From a virus, in IMG/VR virus record IMGVR_UViG_3300017772_000135, positions 1 through 23,665 of that record: a stretch of 23,665 bases of DNA; one strand, 5' to 3'. Positions 16,791-23,379 of the stretch are shown in pieces. A program made the position numbers and the translations under genes. The notes beneath the pieces were generated by a model that was not told the origin of the DNA, did not search any database, and saw nothing but the letters and a program-made list of their open reading frames with translations. The stretch's first letter is position 1, and each line of letters begins with the position of its first letter.

Positions 16791-18312
16791 TCTCTATCTC
16801 CTTTATAGGTATTGCTACCTCTTCGTTTTCAAATGCAGGAACCCACCAAACACGAACGGTGGTTCTTGATCCATCTTCCTTGTTTATATTCTTGTGTCCA
16901 TAACACTCTCTATCACCGTTTAGTTTCTTCAACTGCTCTTGGATCTGTGCCCTTGTAAAAGCAGTGAACCTCCTGTTGTGCAGGAACTCTGTCAAACCTG
17001 ATATGGTAAACGAAGTGTACCCCTCGTTGTCTGTCCATGGTTTACCTTGTAACAATTCCTCTGGGTGCAGTGCTCTAATACGACTGGTACAATACGACTT
17101 GAGTAGCGCCTTGAACTCTCCACCCACCGTCAATTCCTCTGGAACTTCTTGAGTCGAAGCCTCTAACATTAACTTTTGAAGTATAGATAGCCATGTCTTT
17201 GGCCTCATGGTTGGAGGCACAACTTGAGCCTGTTCCATACAAGCACGTTGGAATAACGTCTGGTTCTGAAGCTGTTCCGTATTTAACTGAATACGTTGCC
17301 CTGCTACCGTAAGGAAATACAATCGGGGTTCGGACTTAATAATCATCAGGTTCTGTACCTCTATGTCAGATCCTATCTCCCCAATACCAAACTTCAAAGA
17401 CATGCACAGTTCTTTATCACAGTAACTCTTGAACGGTTCCTGTTCGCACGTATAAAAATATTCTTTCTTATCTAAACTCTTCTGTAATCCTAAGACTTCT
17501 TTGGCTTCTAGCGGTGGAGAAAACAACTGTTGGTTCATTGTTTCCATCTCAGCTTTCCAATTGTCCCCATGCTTCATCCGACAATACACACCAAGCATAA
17601 ACAGTTTCTTGTTGCGATCCTCACCAGACGGGCCATCACGAAACAAATGCTGAAGACATGGCGGAGCATCCGACAATAGTTTCCTCGGCTTATTGTTCTT
17701 GGATCTCAGCCCCTCCAATTCCGAAACATGGATCTTGGATTTCTCTATGGCTTTGAGAAAGTCCTCAATCTCCATGGCCTCAACCTTTTCGTTGAAGCAA
17801 TATCTTTGTGGCAATTCCGCACTGAAGTATGGCAAGTTTATGAAGTTACCTACGTCGCCCCTGTCCGCAAGTATAATGTCCTGCTTCGGAAAGATCTCAC
17901 AGCCACTGTGCCCAATAGCAACTGCCATCTCTAGCAGATACTCTCGCACAACCTTTGCCTGTTCGTACTCTTTTAAGAACAGATACAAATGTGCACCGCC
18001 AGACTTCGATCTGCAATGCAGCAACGGTAGCTTTAGTTTCTGTATTCGACGCTGTAGTTCGTTGTGATCCAGGTCATAGATATCTATGTCCAAGGCACCC
18101 CACCTACATTTGTTTTCCTCATTGATCGGGATAGCCCCGACCCCCTGCTCACCATCAATGTGTCCTTGCATAATCTTAACTGTTAATGCTTGACGTACAA
18201 TCCTACTGTCAGCATCGGCCTTACCATTTCTGCCAATCCGACCCACTGTAGTTGTACCATGTGCAACCTTCGAACCTTCGAAGGCCGCAAGCATTTCGTC
18301 TGCTAATGACAT
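16774..18312 (-). CDS. Archaeo-eukaryotic-type (TOTE-like) DNA primase
   Basis: A 512-residue protein whose N-terminal half matches the archaeo-eukaryotic primase fold used by TOTE-type and phage primases: GVGAIPINEENKCRWGALDID with the metal-binding pair D75-x-D77, then SKSGGAHLYLF with His108, then IFPKQD and GNFINLPYF. It should synthesise primers for the family A polymerase. The middle holds a cysteine set (YTCEQEPFKSYCDKELC, near 300) of the zinc or Fe-S kind seen in PriCT-like modules. The C-terminal 150 residues look helical and may bind DNA. The protein ends EIENEIPF; the last five residues are identical to those of the SSB-like protein encoded just upstream. Start ATG 18312 has AGGAG six bases upstream. 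Confidence 0.85.
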   Translation of the reverse strand: MSLADEMLAAFEGSKVAHGTTTVGRIGRNGKADADSRIVRQALTVKIMQGHIDGEQGVGAIPINEENKCRWGALDIDIYDLDHNELQRRIQKLKLPLLHCRSKSGGAHLYLFLKEYEQAKVVREYLLEMAVAIGHSGCEIFPKQDIILADRGDVGNFINLPYFSAELPQRYCFNEKVEAMEIEDFLKAIEKSKIHVSELEGLRSKNNKPRKLLSDAPPCLQHLFRDGPSGEDRNKKLFMLGVYCRMKHGDNWKAEMETMNQQLFSPPLEAKEVLGLQKSLDKKEYFYTCEQEPFKSYCDKELCMSLKFGIGEIGSDIEVQNLMIIKSEPRLYFLTVAGQRIQLNTEQLQNQTLFQRACMEQAQVVPPTMRPKTWLSILQKLMLEASTQEVPEELTVGGEFKALLKSYCTSRIRALHPEELLQGKPWTDNEGYTSFTISGLTEFLHNRRFTAFTRAQIQEQLKKLNGDRECYGHKNINKEDGSRTTVRVWWVPAFENEEVAIPIKEIENEIPF

Positions 18313-18336
18313 GCTTGGCTCCTGTTAGGTGAAAGA

Positions 18337-18368
18337 CACGGTAAATCTTTTTGAGAAAATTTACCGTG
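18337..18368 (-). other. Hairpin between SSB-like and primase genes
   Basis: CACGGTAAAT (18337-18346) and ATTTACCGTG (18359-18368) are perfect 10-base inverted repeats, with a further TTT/AAA pairing possible beyond a one-base bulge and a five-base loop. It occupies most of the 64-base spacer between the SSB-like stop and the primase start. On the transcribed minus strand the stem is followed by TCTTTC, not a real U-tract, so it is more likely a partial attenuator or RNA-processing or stability element than a full terminator. Confidence 0.6.
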
Positions 18369-18376
18369 CCAAGTTT

Positions 18377-19159
18377 TTAAAAGGGTATTTCGTTGTCGCT
18401 AACAGGATCAACTGGCTCTTCTGACTGTGCCTTAACCTCTCCCGCTTGTACCGATTCTCTGAAAGCCTTTGCTTCCACCAACAGATCACGGTTACTAACC
18501 AAGCTTTCTTTCGCTACTTGATAGTTGAAATAATCACCCTTGTCATTAGACTCTTCAATGGCAAATATTTTCCACATCGTAGCGTACACCGCAGGAGTAA
18601 CAAGCTGCTCCGTCTTTGGGTTCTTGATCTTTTGCATGGCAATCTGTGTCTTCCAACGTCGGCTGACCTTCAACTGACTAGACTTCATGTCTATCACTAC
18701 AGGTTGAAATGTTCCGTCGTCCGATACAATCAAGCAATAATGCTGATCAGACTTCACCAAATCGTTGCCGTTGGATAGAACTTCTTTAGATCCCTCTCGC
18801 TTTGCACTGGTAACCATTGGATCGTTGGCGGCTAGTTCACCCTGGAACCCACCACCTTGCTCTCTTGGTATGAACTCAAGATACTTAGTGGTTTGAAAAC
18901 ACGGTATAACTACAATGCCGTTTGATCCTTCCCAATACTGACCAGTGACATTGTTAAAGATGTCCCCTTGTGATGCACCCTCAATGTGTTCGGCTTTGCC
19001 TTTCTTGAGTTGTGGTGACATGGGTTGCAAGATCCGAACAAACGGTATCTGCATCTCACTGCTATCAAATGATGCGCCATCTCCGGCGGTATCAAAGATA
19101 TCGTCTAGTACATCGGTGCTTAACTCTGCACTTTTTGCTTTTGCTACTGCGTTAGCCAT
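18377..19159 (-). CDS. SSB-like protein with acidic NEIPF tail
   Basis: A 260-residue protein that I read as a phage single-stranded DNA-binding protein. The N-terminal half has IPFVRILQPMSPQLKKGKAE, GDIFNNVTGQYWEG, and VVIPCFQTTKYLEFIPREQGGGF, a beta-rich pattern found in a widespread phage family located beside primases and polymerases. The C-terminus is acidic (EEPVDPVSDNEIPF), like the DDDIPF tail bacterial SSBs use to recruit partners. The DNA-binding role is inferred from the tail and the neighbours; an OB fold was not demonstrated. The start has a strong AGGAGGAAAGCATAATG, and the ATG overlaps the preceding stop (TAATG). Confidence 0.65.
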   Translation of the reverse strand: MANAVAKAKSAELSTDVLDDIFDTAGDGASFDSSEMQIPFVRILQPMSPQLKKGKAEHIEGASQGDIFNNVTGQYWEGSNGIVVIPCFQTTKYLEFIPREQGGGFQGELAANDPMVTSAKREGSKEVLSNGNDLVKSDQHYCLIVSDDGTFQPVVIDMKSSQLKVSRRWKTQIAMQKIKNPKTEQLVTPAVYATMWKIFAIEESNDKGDYFNYQVAKESLVSNRDLLVEAKAFRESVQAGEVKAQSEEPVDPVSDNEIPF

Positions 19160-19716
19160 TATGCTTTCCTCCTGATTTCAGCTGCGTTAGCTATGAATGC
19201 CCCGAACATATCGAGGTCGATTGGTTTACCATCAACGATGCGTTCCTTAACAAACGCCTTGAGTGTAGATGGGTGAACGTGGGTCTTGGTCTTCGGATCA
19301 AAACCCTTCTCATGCAGGAGGCCAACGACGTCCCCTGCTATGTTGTCTTCGCCTTTGCCGAACGAACAGGTCACATCGTTCTTGATGATGTCGTCTAGCC
19401 CGTTATCCCGTAGCCATTCAAAGGCTTCTTCCTTGCGGTCTTGTGGAATAGAAGCATGTACAATCATCTTCCTAGATACAGACACCCCGTCCACATCTAA
19501 ACGATCAACCCCCATCTCATCCATCAAAGCAGGAATGTTTTCAACTGACAGCCTATGCTTCTCAGCTTTCAAGGCTTTCATGTTTAACTCTGCATCCTCA
19601 ATGTTTTGTTCGACGCTGCGGAGTTGACGGACAAGATCACTGAGTTGCTTTCCTGTTCCGGTATCGACACTGGCAAACTTGTCACCCTCGTCAATTAAGT
19701 CTTCAAATATATCCAT
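19159..19716 (-). CDS. Coiled-coil replication-operon protein
   Basis: A 185-residue protein, first in the leftward replication operon. I place the start at ATG 19716 (MDIFEDLIDEG) because GAGGAAA sits five to six bases upstream; a longer frame to 19752 would run into the divergent promoter region. Residues about 25-60 form a coiled coil (LVRQLRSVEQNIEDAELNMK), followed by ENIPALMDEMGVDRLDVDG, SIPQDRKEEAFEWLRDNGLD and a conserved-looking TCSFGKGED. The same order of coiled coil, LMDE, WLR-NG and FG-GED occurs in unnamed phage proteins near SSB or recombination genes. The biochemical role is unknown; an accessory role in ssDNA handling is plausible from context. Confidence 0.75.
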   Translation of the reverse strand: MDIFEDLIDEGDKFASVDTGTGKQLSDLVRQLRSVEQNIEDAELNMKALKAEKHRLSVENIPALMDEMGVDRLDVDGVSVSRKMIVHASIPQDRKEEAFEWLRDNGLDDIIKNDVTCSFGKGEDNIAGDVVGLLHEKGFDPKTKTHVHPSTLKAFVKERIVDGKPIDLDMFGAFIANAAEIRRKA

Positions 19717-19740
19717 AAGTGTTTCCTCTTCAGGGTTCGG

Positions 19741-19769
19741 TTGACAAACCATTTCGCCATCCGTATTGT
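19741..19769 (+). promoter_or_regulatory. Rightward sigma70-type promoter
   Basis: A perfect -35 TTGACA (19741-19746), a 17-base spacer, and a -10 TATTGT (19764-19769, 4 of 6 to consensus). Transcription would begin near 19776, just before the GGAGG (19780-19784) of the SNF2-like helicase. A short inverted repeat GGTT-GACA-AACC (19739-19750) covers the -35 and could be an operator. Predicted from sequence only. Confidence 0.55.
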
Positions 19770-19771
19770 GG

Positions 19772-19801
19772 ACTCTACTGGAGGTATGTGATGACTGTCA
19801 A
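19772..19801 (-). promoter_or_regulatory. Leftward sigma70-type promoter, face to face
   Basis: On the minus strand a perfect TTGACA (19801-19796) is followed after 18 bases by TAGAGT (19777-19772, 4 of 6 to TATAAT). Transcription would begin near 19765 and read the replication operon, leaving about a 49-base leader. Its -35 lies in the first codons of the divergent helicase gene, and its -10 is two bases from the rightward -10, so both promoters cannot be occupied together. Confidence 0.45.
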
Positions 19802-21257
19802 GTACAAATTTAAGTTGCCCCCATTCAAACACCAGGAAGATGCACTGGAAAAAGGATGGAATAAAATAGAGTTCGGTTACTTCATGGAAATGGGTACAGG
19901 TAAATCGAAAGTCCTACTCGATAACATGGGTATGTTGTTCCAAGCAGGCCGGATAAACTTCGCCTTGATACTCGCGCCAAAGGGTGTGTACCGCAACTGG
20001 GTGACCAAAGAAATACCAGAACACATGTCCGATGATGTACCGCATCGGGTCATCCGATGGGTCGCCTCCCCAAATAAAAAACAGCAGGCAGAAATGAAAT
20101 CAGTCAAAGAACCATTCGCAGGGCTGACAATCTTTGTCATGAATGTTGAGTCGTACTCAACACGCAAGGGTCAGGTTGCAGGAGAATGGATGGCTCGTGC
20201 GCTTGGGCCTTATGGTATGATTGCAATCGACGAATCAACCACCATCAAAAACCAAAAAGCCAAACGCACAAAATCATTACTAAAAATAGCAAGCCAGTTC
20301 AAGTACAGAAGACTATTGACAGGGTCTCCAATTACAAAAAGTCCGCTTGACATCTATGCACAGACCGAGTTCCTCCGCCCTGGTCTCATGGGTCATGAGT
20401 CCTTCTATTCATTTCAGGGTCGGTACGCTGTTGTTCAACGTCGGACCATGGGTAGCCACGCTTTCCAACAGATCGTAGGATACAAAAATCTTGATGAACT
20501 GTCTGAAAGAATCGACTCGTTCAGCTTCCGTGTACTCAAGAAGGATTGCTTGGATCTGCCAGACAAAATCTACACGGCTCGGTATGTCACTCTGACTGAC
20601 GAACAATATAAAATGTACAGCGATCTACAACAACAAGCCATGTTGTTGTTTGACGATGGCGAGATAGTCTCTGCTCCCGCTGTCATTACTCAAATGTTAC
20701 GCATCCAACAGGTTATGTCTGGGCATTTAAAGACTGACGACGGAGAGATGAAGTACTTTGCCTCACGTCGCATGGATGCACTGCAAGAAATTATTGAAGA
20801 GTACGACGGTAAAGCAATCATCTGGTCTCGGTTCCGATACGATATCATTAAGATAACGGAGATGCTAAACAAAAAGTTTGGAGAAGGATGTGCCGCTGCA
20901 TACTACGGAGATACTTCCGATGACGACCGCAACGATATTGTTACCAGGTTTCAGAAAGATAAAACACTTAGGTTCTTTGTTGGTAACCCATCGACCGCCG
21001 GATATGGTCTGACTTTGACGGAAGCTAACCTTGTGGTATACTATGCTAATGACTTTAACTTGGAAACAAGAATGCAATCCGAAGATCGAGCACACCGCAT
21101 TGGACAAAAGAACAACGTGACATACATCGATCTGATATCCGAGGGTACAATAGACGAGCGGATCGTTAACACTCTCCGCAGTAAGATTGACATCGGTGCA
21201 AAAGTATTAGGAGAAGAGGCAAAAGAATGGCTAAGTCTAAAACCCACGAAGAGTTGA
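19791..21257 (+). CDS. SNF2-like superfamily 2 helicase/ATPase
   Basis: A 488-residue DNA translocase or helicase. I choose ATG 19791 (MTVKYKFKLPPFKHQ) because GGAGG is six bases upstream; a longer frame to 19719 has no ribosome-binding site and would cover the promoters. SNF2/SF2 motifs are present: Q-like FKHQ, Walker A MGTGKS (34-39), motif II D147-E-S-T, III LLTGSPI (175-181), IV IIWSRF, V GYGLTL, and VI Q429-S-E-D-R-A-H-R-I-G-Q, the classic SNF2 box. The DEST Walker B in place of DEAH is typical of phage members. A role in replication fork remodelling or recombination is likely. It is transcribed divergently from the rest of the replication genes. Confidence 0.93.
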   Translation: MTVKYKFKLPPFKHQEDALEKGWNKIEFGYFMEMGTGKSKVLLDNMGMLFQAGRINFALILAPKGVYRNWVTKEIPEHMSDDVPHRVIRWVASPNKKQQAEMKSVKEPFAGLTIFVMNVESYSTRKGQVAGEWMARALGPYGMIAIDESTTIKNQKAKRTKSLLKIASQFKYRRLLTGSPITKSPLDIYAQTEFLRPGLMGHESFYSFQGRYAVVQRRTMGSHAFQQIVGYKNLDELSERIDSFSFRVLKKDCLDLPDKIYTARYVTLTDEQYKMYSDLQQQAMLLFDDGEIVSAPAVITQMLRIQQVMSGHLKTDDGEMKYFASRRMDALQEIIEEYDGKAIIWSRFRYDIIKITEMLNKKFGEGCAAAYYGDTSDDDRNDIVTRFQKDKTLRFFVGNPSTAGYGLTLTEANLVVYYANDFNLETRMQSEDRAHRIGQKNNVTYIDLISEGTIDERIVNTLRSKIDIGAKVLGEEAKEWLSLKPTKS

Positions 21258-21466
21258 TCGAAACAGTTGTAGACTACAAACGTGGGCTACGAAACTTGAA
21301 GACCGGAACAGACGAACTGGTTCGCATATCAGGATTAACACCAGACATAGCCGCCGCATTCTTGACAGATATGAAACGAAACAGTGTCACTCAGATCCGT
21401 GGGTATTCCAAAGAACCAGAACGCTTACGCAAAGGAAAAGAAAAAGCCCCGTCGAAACGGGGCTAG
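21227..21466 (+). CDS. Small basic protein coupled to SNF2-like helicase
   Basis: A 79-residue basic protein whose ATG lies 31 bases inside the helicase gene; AGGAGA at about 21209-21214 precedes it. It is helical (HEELIETVVDYKRGLRNLK, then LTPDIAAAFLTDMKRNSVTQ) with a Lys/Arg-rich tail (RLRKGKEKAPSKRG) suited to nucleic-acid binding. Its last codons coincide with the hairpin of the leftward terminator, and its TAG stop overlaps the last stem base. No named domain recognised; a helicase partner is a plausible guess from coupling. Confidence 0.7.
   Translation: MAKSKTHEELIETVVDYKRGLRNLKTGTDELVRISGLTPDIAAAFLTDMKRNSVTQIRGYSKEPERLRKGKEKAPSKRG
21436..21464 (-). terminator. Intrinsic terminator for the leftward small-gene cassette
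   Basis: An eight-base perfect stem AGCCCCGT (21445-21452) / ACGGGGCT (21457-21464) closes a four-base loop. On the minus strand the loop reads TTCG and the stem is followed by TTTTCTTTTCC, a textbook terminator 40 bases after the ribbon-helix-helix stop. On the plus strand the stem is followed only by AGTTTG, so termination of the SNF2 transcript would be weak. The element lies within the coding end of the 79-residue gene. Confidence 0.85.
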
Positions 21467-21503
21467 TTTGTGAGGCCACAAGCGTGAGCCATCGAGCAGT
21501 GTA

Positions 21504-21677
21504 TTATAAATCTATAGCATCTTTCATGACTTCTGCATACTCTTTTCTTATAATTACAGATATCTGTCTTGTCATGGTGCGCTGTTCATCACTTGCAAGT
21601 TCCTTCAATCTCTCATGATCTTCAGGCAACAACGCTATATTACAAAAACGTCGTTGCTCTTCTTTCTTTTTAGCCAT
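21504..21677 (-). CDS. Ribbon-helix-helix DNA-binding protein
   Basis: A 57-residue basic protein from ATG 21677 (MAKKKEEQRRF), chosen because AAGGAG lies seven bases upstream; the frame stays open to 21710 with no better site. RFCNIALLPEDHERLKELAS followed by EQRTMTRQISVIIRKEYAEV has the strand-helix-helix plan of Arc/CopG repressors: an N-terminal strand, a first helix and a second helix with an RTMTRQI turn. It is the last gene of the leftward cassette, just before the terminator. It is probably a phage transcription regulator acting as a dimer; the operator is not identified. Confidence 0.75.
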   Translation of the reverse strand: MAKKKEEQRRFCNIALLPEDHERLKELASDEQRTMTRQISVIIRKEYAEVMKDAIDL

Positions 21678-21709
21678 TGGTTGCTCCTTAGTTGTGGCTT
21701 GATTGTACA

Positions 21710-22162
21710 CTAGTTGTTACCAACAAACAACATATAAGCATCCACTTTATAAAAACGGTTTTTGTTTTTTTCCATGGCCTCAATCACCTCAAATTCTTCC
21801 CGATCTATGTCAGCTGCTATCATGCTTGGCGTGTAAGGGAAGTCTATCCCATTGGATTTTATGTACATCGCTACCTCATCTTCGATATCGATGTTCGTTA
21901 CATGGGCCAGGTCCAGATCAACATGCACAGGTTCAACTCGCATCGCTCTCCACGGTATTTGCTCACGCTTATCGGGATAATTCGGCAACAAAAACGCATT
22001 GAAGATGTCACCAGGTTGCACGTTCATTGTTGTCACAAGCCTTGCGTTTAAAAAAACCTGATCCCCTTTTGGCGTAACAGCAAACCCACTACCAGTAGGC
22101 GTCAAGTATTCAACAATTACTTGCTGTCGTCGCGTCTCATTCAAATCAAAAATTTGGTTCAT
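21710..22162 (-). CDS. Hypothetical protein with OB/cold-shock-like N-terminus
   Basis: A 150-residue acidic protein. Residues 14-75 (VIVEYLTPTGSGFAVTPKGD, then VFLNARLVTTMNVQPGDIFN) have the strand order and the G-x-G-F and xPGD turns seen in cold-shock or OB-fold domains. The C-terminal half is acidic and helical (NIDIEDEVAMYIKSNG, ADIDREEFEVIEAMEKNKNR) and ends in MLFVGNN. AAGGAA six bases before the ATG lies inside the previous gene, and the two overlap by 17 bases. Nucleic-acid binding is a possibility only. Confidence 0.65.
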   Translation of the reverse strand: MNQIFDLNETRRQQVIVEYLTPTGSGFAVTPKGDQVFLNARLVTTMNVQPGDIFNAFLLPNYPDKREQIPWRAMRVEPVHVDLDLAHVTNIDIEDEVAMYIKSNGIDFPYTPSMIAADIDREEFEVIEAMEKNKNRFYKVDAYMLFVGNN

Positions 22163-22328
22163 AAAGTATTCCTTCTTCTTCTTTTTGTTTGTAGTAATTG
22201 ATTTCTTTAATTAGACCCTCGATCCTTGGATCATCGGCGTCTGCCCATTCAATGTCGTCACGTACTTTCTCTAACTTCTTTATAAGTACGCTAATCATTT
22301 CAACTTCTGCGATCCCTAATACCTTCAT
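22146..22328 (-). CDS. Small charged helical protein
   Basis: A 60-residue protein (MKVLGIAEVEMISVLIKKLE, then charged helices ending YYKQKEEEGILYEPNF). GGGAGGAAGC immediately precedes the ATG, and the start shares an ATGA overlap with the preceding gene. The strong ribosome-binding site and coupled junctions on both sides support it as a real gene. No domain recognised; possibly an early phage factor acting on host proteins. Confidence 0.6.
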   Translation of the reverse strand: MKVLGIAEVEMISVLIKKLEKVRDDIEWADADDPRIEGLIKEINYYKQKEEEGILYEPNF

Positions 22329-22642
22329 GCTTCCTCCCTTGGTAATGCATATTTCTTAATTAAAACGAACACGTTGTGCTCCTCCATGTGAAGTGCTGCC
22401 GCTATCTGATGAGCAAGCATACCATGATTTAATAAATTATTCACAGTCTTTGCTTCCATAGATAAAGGTCGTTCCTTCGGTAGCGTTACCCTTTTTCGTA
22501 ACGGTAACGAATTAGTTTGCATCTTCGGATTGGCTCGTCGATCCAATACATTCTGCGCCTCCCAAGCCCTGCGATACAGATCTTCGTACGCAATCCTGTC
22601 CTTCTCACTTTCGTAAACCTTACCTTTTACTCTAGCTTTCAT
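22325..22642 (-). CDS. Small protein with possible C-terminal HTH
   Basis: A 105-residue basic protein. The N-terminal part is charged and helical (ESEKDRIAYEDLYRRAWEAQ). The C-terminal part, AKTVNNLLNHGMLAHQIAAA followed by LHMEEHNVFVLIKKY, has the spacing of a helix-turn-helix (a G turn, QIAAAL, then a recognition-like helix). GGAGGAAGATA precedes the ATG, which overlaps the upstream stop (TAATG). A DNA-binding role is possible but not shown. Confidence 0.6.
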   Translation of the reverse strand: MKARVKGKVYESEKDRIAYEDLYRRAWEAQNVLDRRANPKMQTNSLPLRKRVTLPKERPLSMEAKTVNNLLNHGMLAHQIAAALHMEEHNVFVLIKKYALPREEA

Positions 22643-22845
22643 TATCTTCCTCCATGTATTTGTATTCCAATTGTTTTCAATTGATTAACGTAATCGTTTA
22701 ACTCATCCCTCGCCGCCCACAACTCACGTTCAATCCCAGGTCGGGAGTCTTGTCTCCTCTTCTCGTCCTGTAAATTATCAACCTGTCTCTTTAACCATTT
22801 AAGTTGTGCAGCTTGAAACATACTTAACTGCTCATCGCCCATCAT
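22642..22845 (-). CDS. Small coiled-coil protein
   Basis: A 67-residue charged protein (FQAAQLKWLKRQVDNLQDEK, then ERELWAARDELNDYVNQLK) with coiled-coil character. Two adjacent ATGs (22845 and 22842) follow AGAGGAG; the second has the better spacing, so the protein may begin MGDEQ. It overlaps the upstream gene by 14 bases and the downstream gene by one. No named family recognised. Confidence 0.6.
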   Translation of the reverse strand: MMGDEQLSMFQAAQLKWLKRQVDNLQDEKRRQDSRPGIERELWAARDELNDYVNQLKTIGIQIHGGR

Positions 22846-23083
22846 CCTGCTCCTCTCTGGGTTTTGCCCTCGGTCTAACTAACTTCGAAACGGTGTCTGA
22901 TTTGTGACACATCATAATAATGTCATTGCCATAAAGGTCGTACAGATGGTTGTATATTCCGTCTGCGCTCCCGCTGTTCATAGCTGACGAACAATGCTTC
23001 TCGCTCTCAAACCAAACAGCCGTCTCAATCTCATGATCTTGTACACTGTACTCAATCACCAATGCCGTGAAGTATTCAATCAT
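22832..23083 (-). CDS. Small hypothetical protein
   Basis: An 83-residue protein with a beta-like N-terminus (MIEYFTALVIEYSVQDHEIE), a central C/H/D-containing part (EKHCSSAMNSGSADGIYNHL, later MMCHKSD) and a basic tail (RPRAKPREEQDDGR). The start is coupled to the preceding gene by ATGA. I recognise no domain. The two Cys and several His are not arranged as a known metal site. Confidence 0.55.
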   Translation of the reverse strand: MIEYFTALVIEYSVQDHEIETAVWFESEKHCSSAMNSGSADGIYNHLYDLYGNDIIMMCHKSDTVSKLVRPRAKPREEQDDGR

Positions 23084-23379
23084 GAACCTTTGTCCTTCTT
23101 GATTGTCTTAACCAAAAGATTGTCTGCGGCTTTCATTACCATCAAAGCTTTCGGATCAACCGCTCCCATCATACCTTCAAATTGGTCTTTCGACATCTCC
23201 TCCTTACACTCAAAGTATGCGTCCTTCAGTTCGCGATCTATCAATTCGCGGATCTCCATCAAGGCCACCACCTTATTCGGTGGCCTCAATGCATAAAATT
23301 CTTCCCATTGGATCTTGGTTTCGAAAAAGGGAACCTCAGTGTCTGCGGCCTCCCATCCTACCTTCATAATTAAATTCAT
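23080..23379 (-). CDS. Small hypothetical protein
   Basis: A 99-residue mostly helical, acidic protein with central helices (NKVVALMEIRELIDRELKDA and FECKEEMSKDQFEGMMGAVD) and a basic C-terminus (NLLVKTIKKDKGS). The ATG at 23379 overlaps the upstream stop as ATGA; a second in-frame ATG four codons later is possible, since neither has a strong ribosome-binding site. No family recognised. Confidence 0.55.
   Translation of the reverse strand: MNLIMKVGWEAADTEVPFFETKIQWEEFYALRPPNKVVALMEIRELIDRELKDAYFECKEEMSKDQFEGMMGAVDPKALMVMKAADNLLVKTIKKDKGS

Noticed and set aside
17693-18067. 124-residue open frame antisense to the primase
   Set aside because: It overlaps the primase catalytic region, has no neighbours in the same orientation and no recognisable pattern.
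19717-19790. N-terminal extensions of the SNF2-like protein (to 19719) and of the coiled-coil protein (to 19752)
   Set aside because: Both extensions lack ribosome-binding sites and would cover each other and the promoters; ATG 19791 and ATG 19716 each have a good site.
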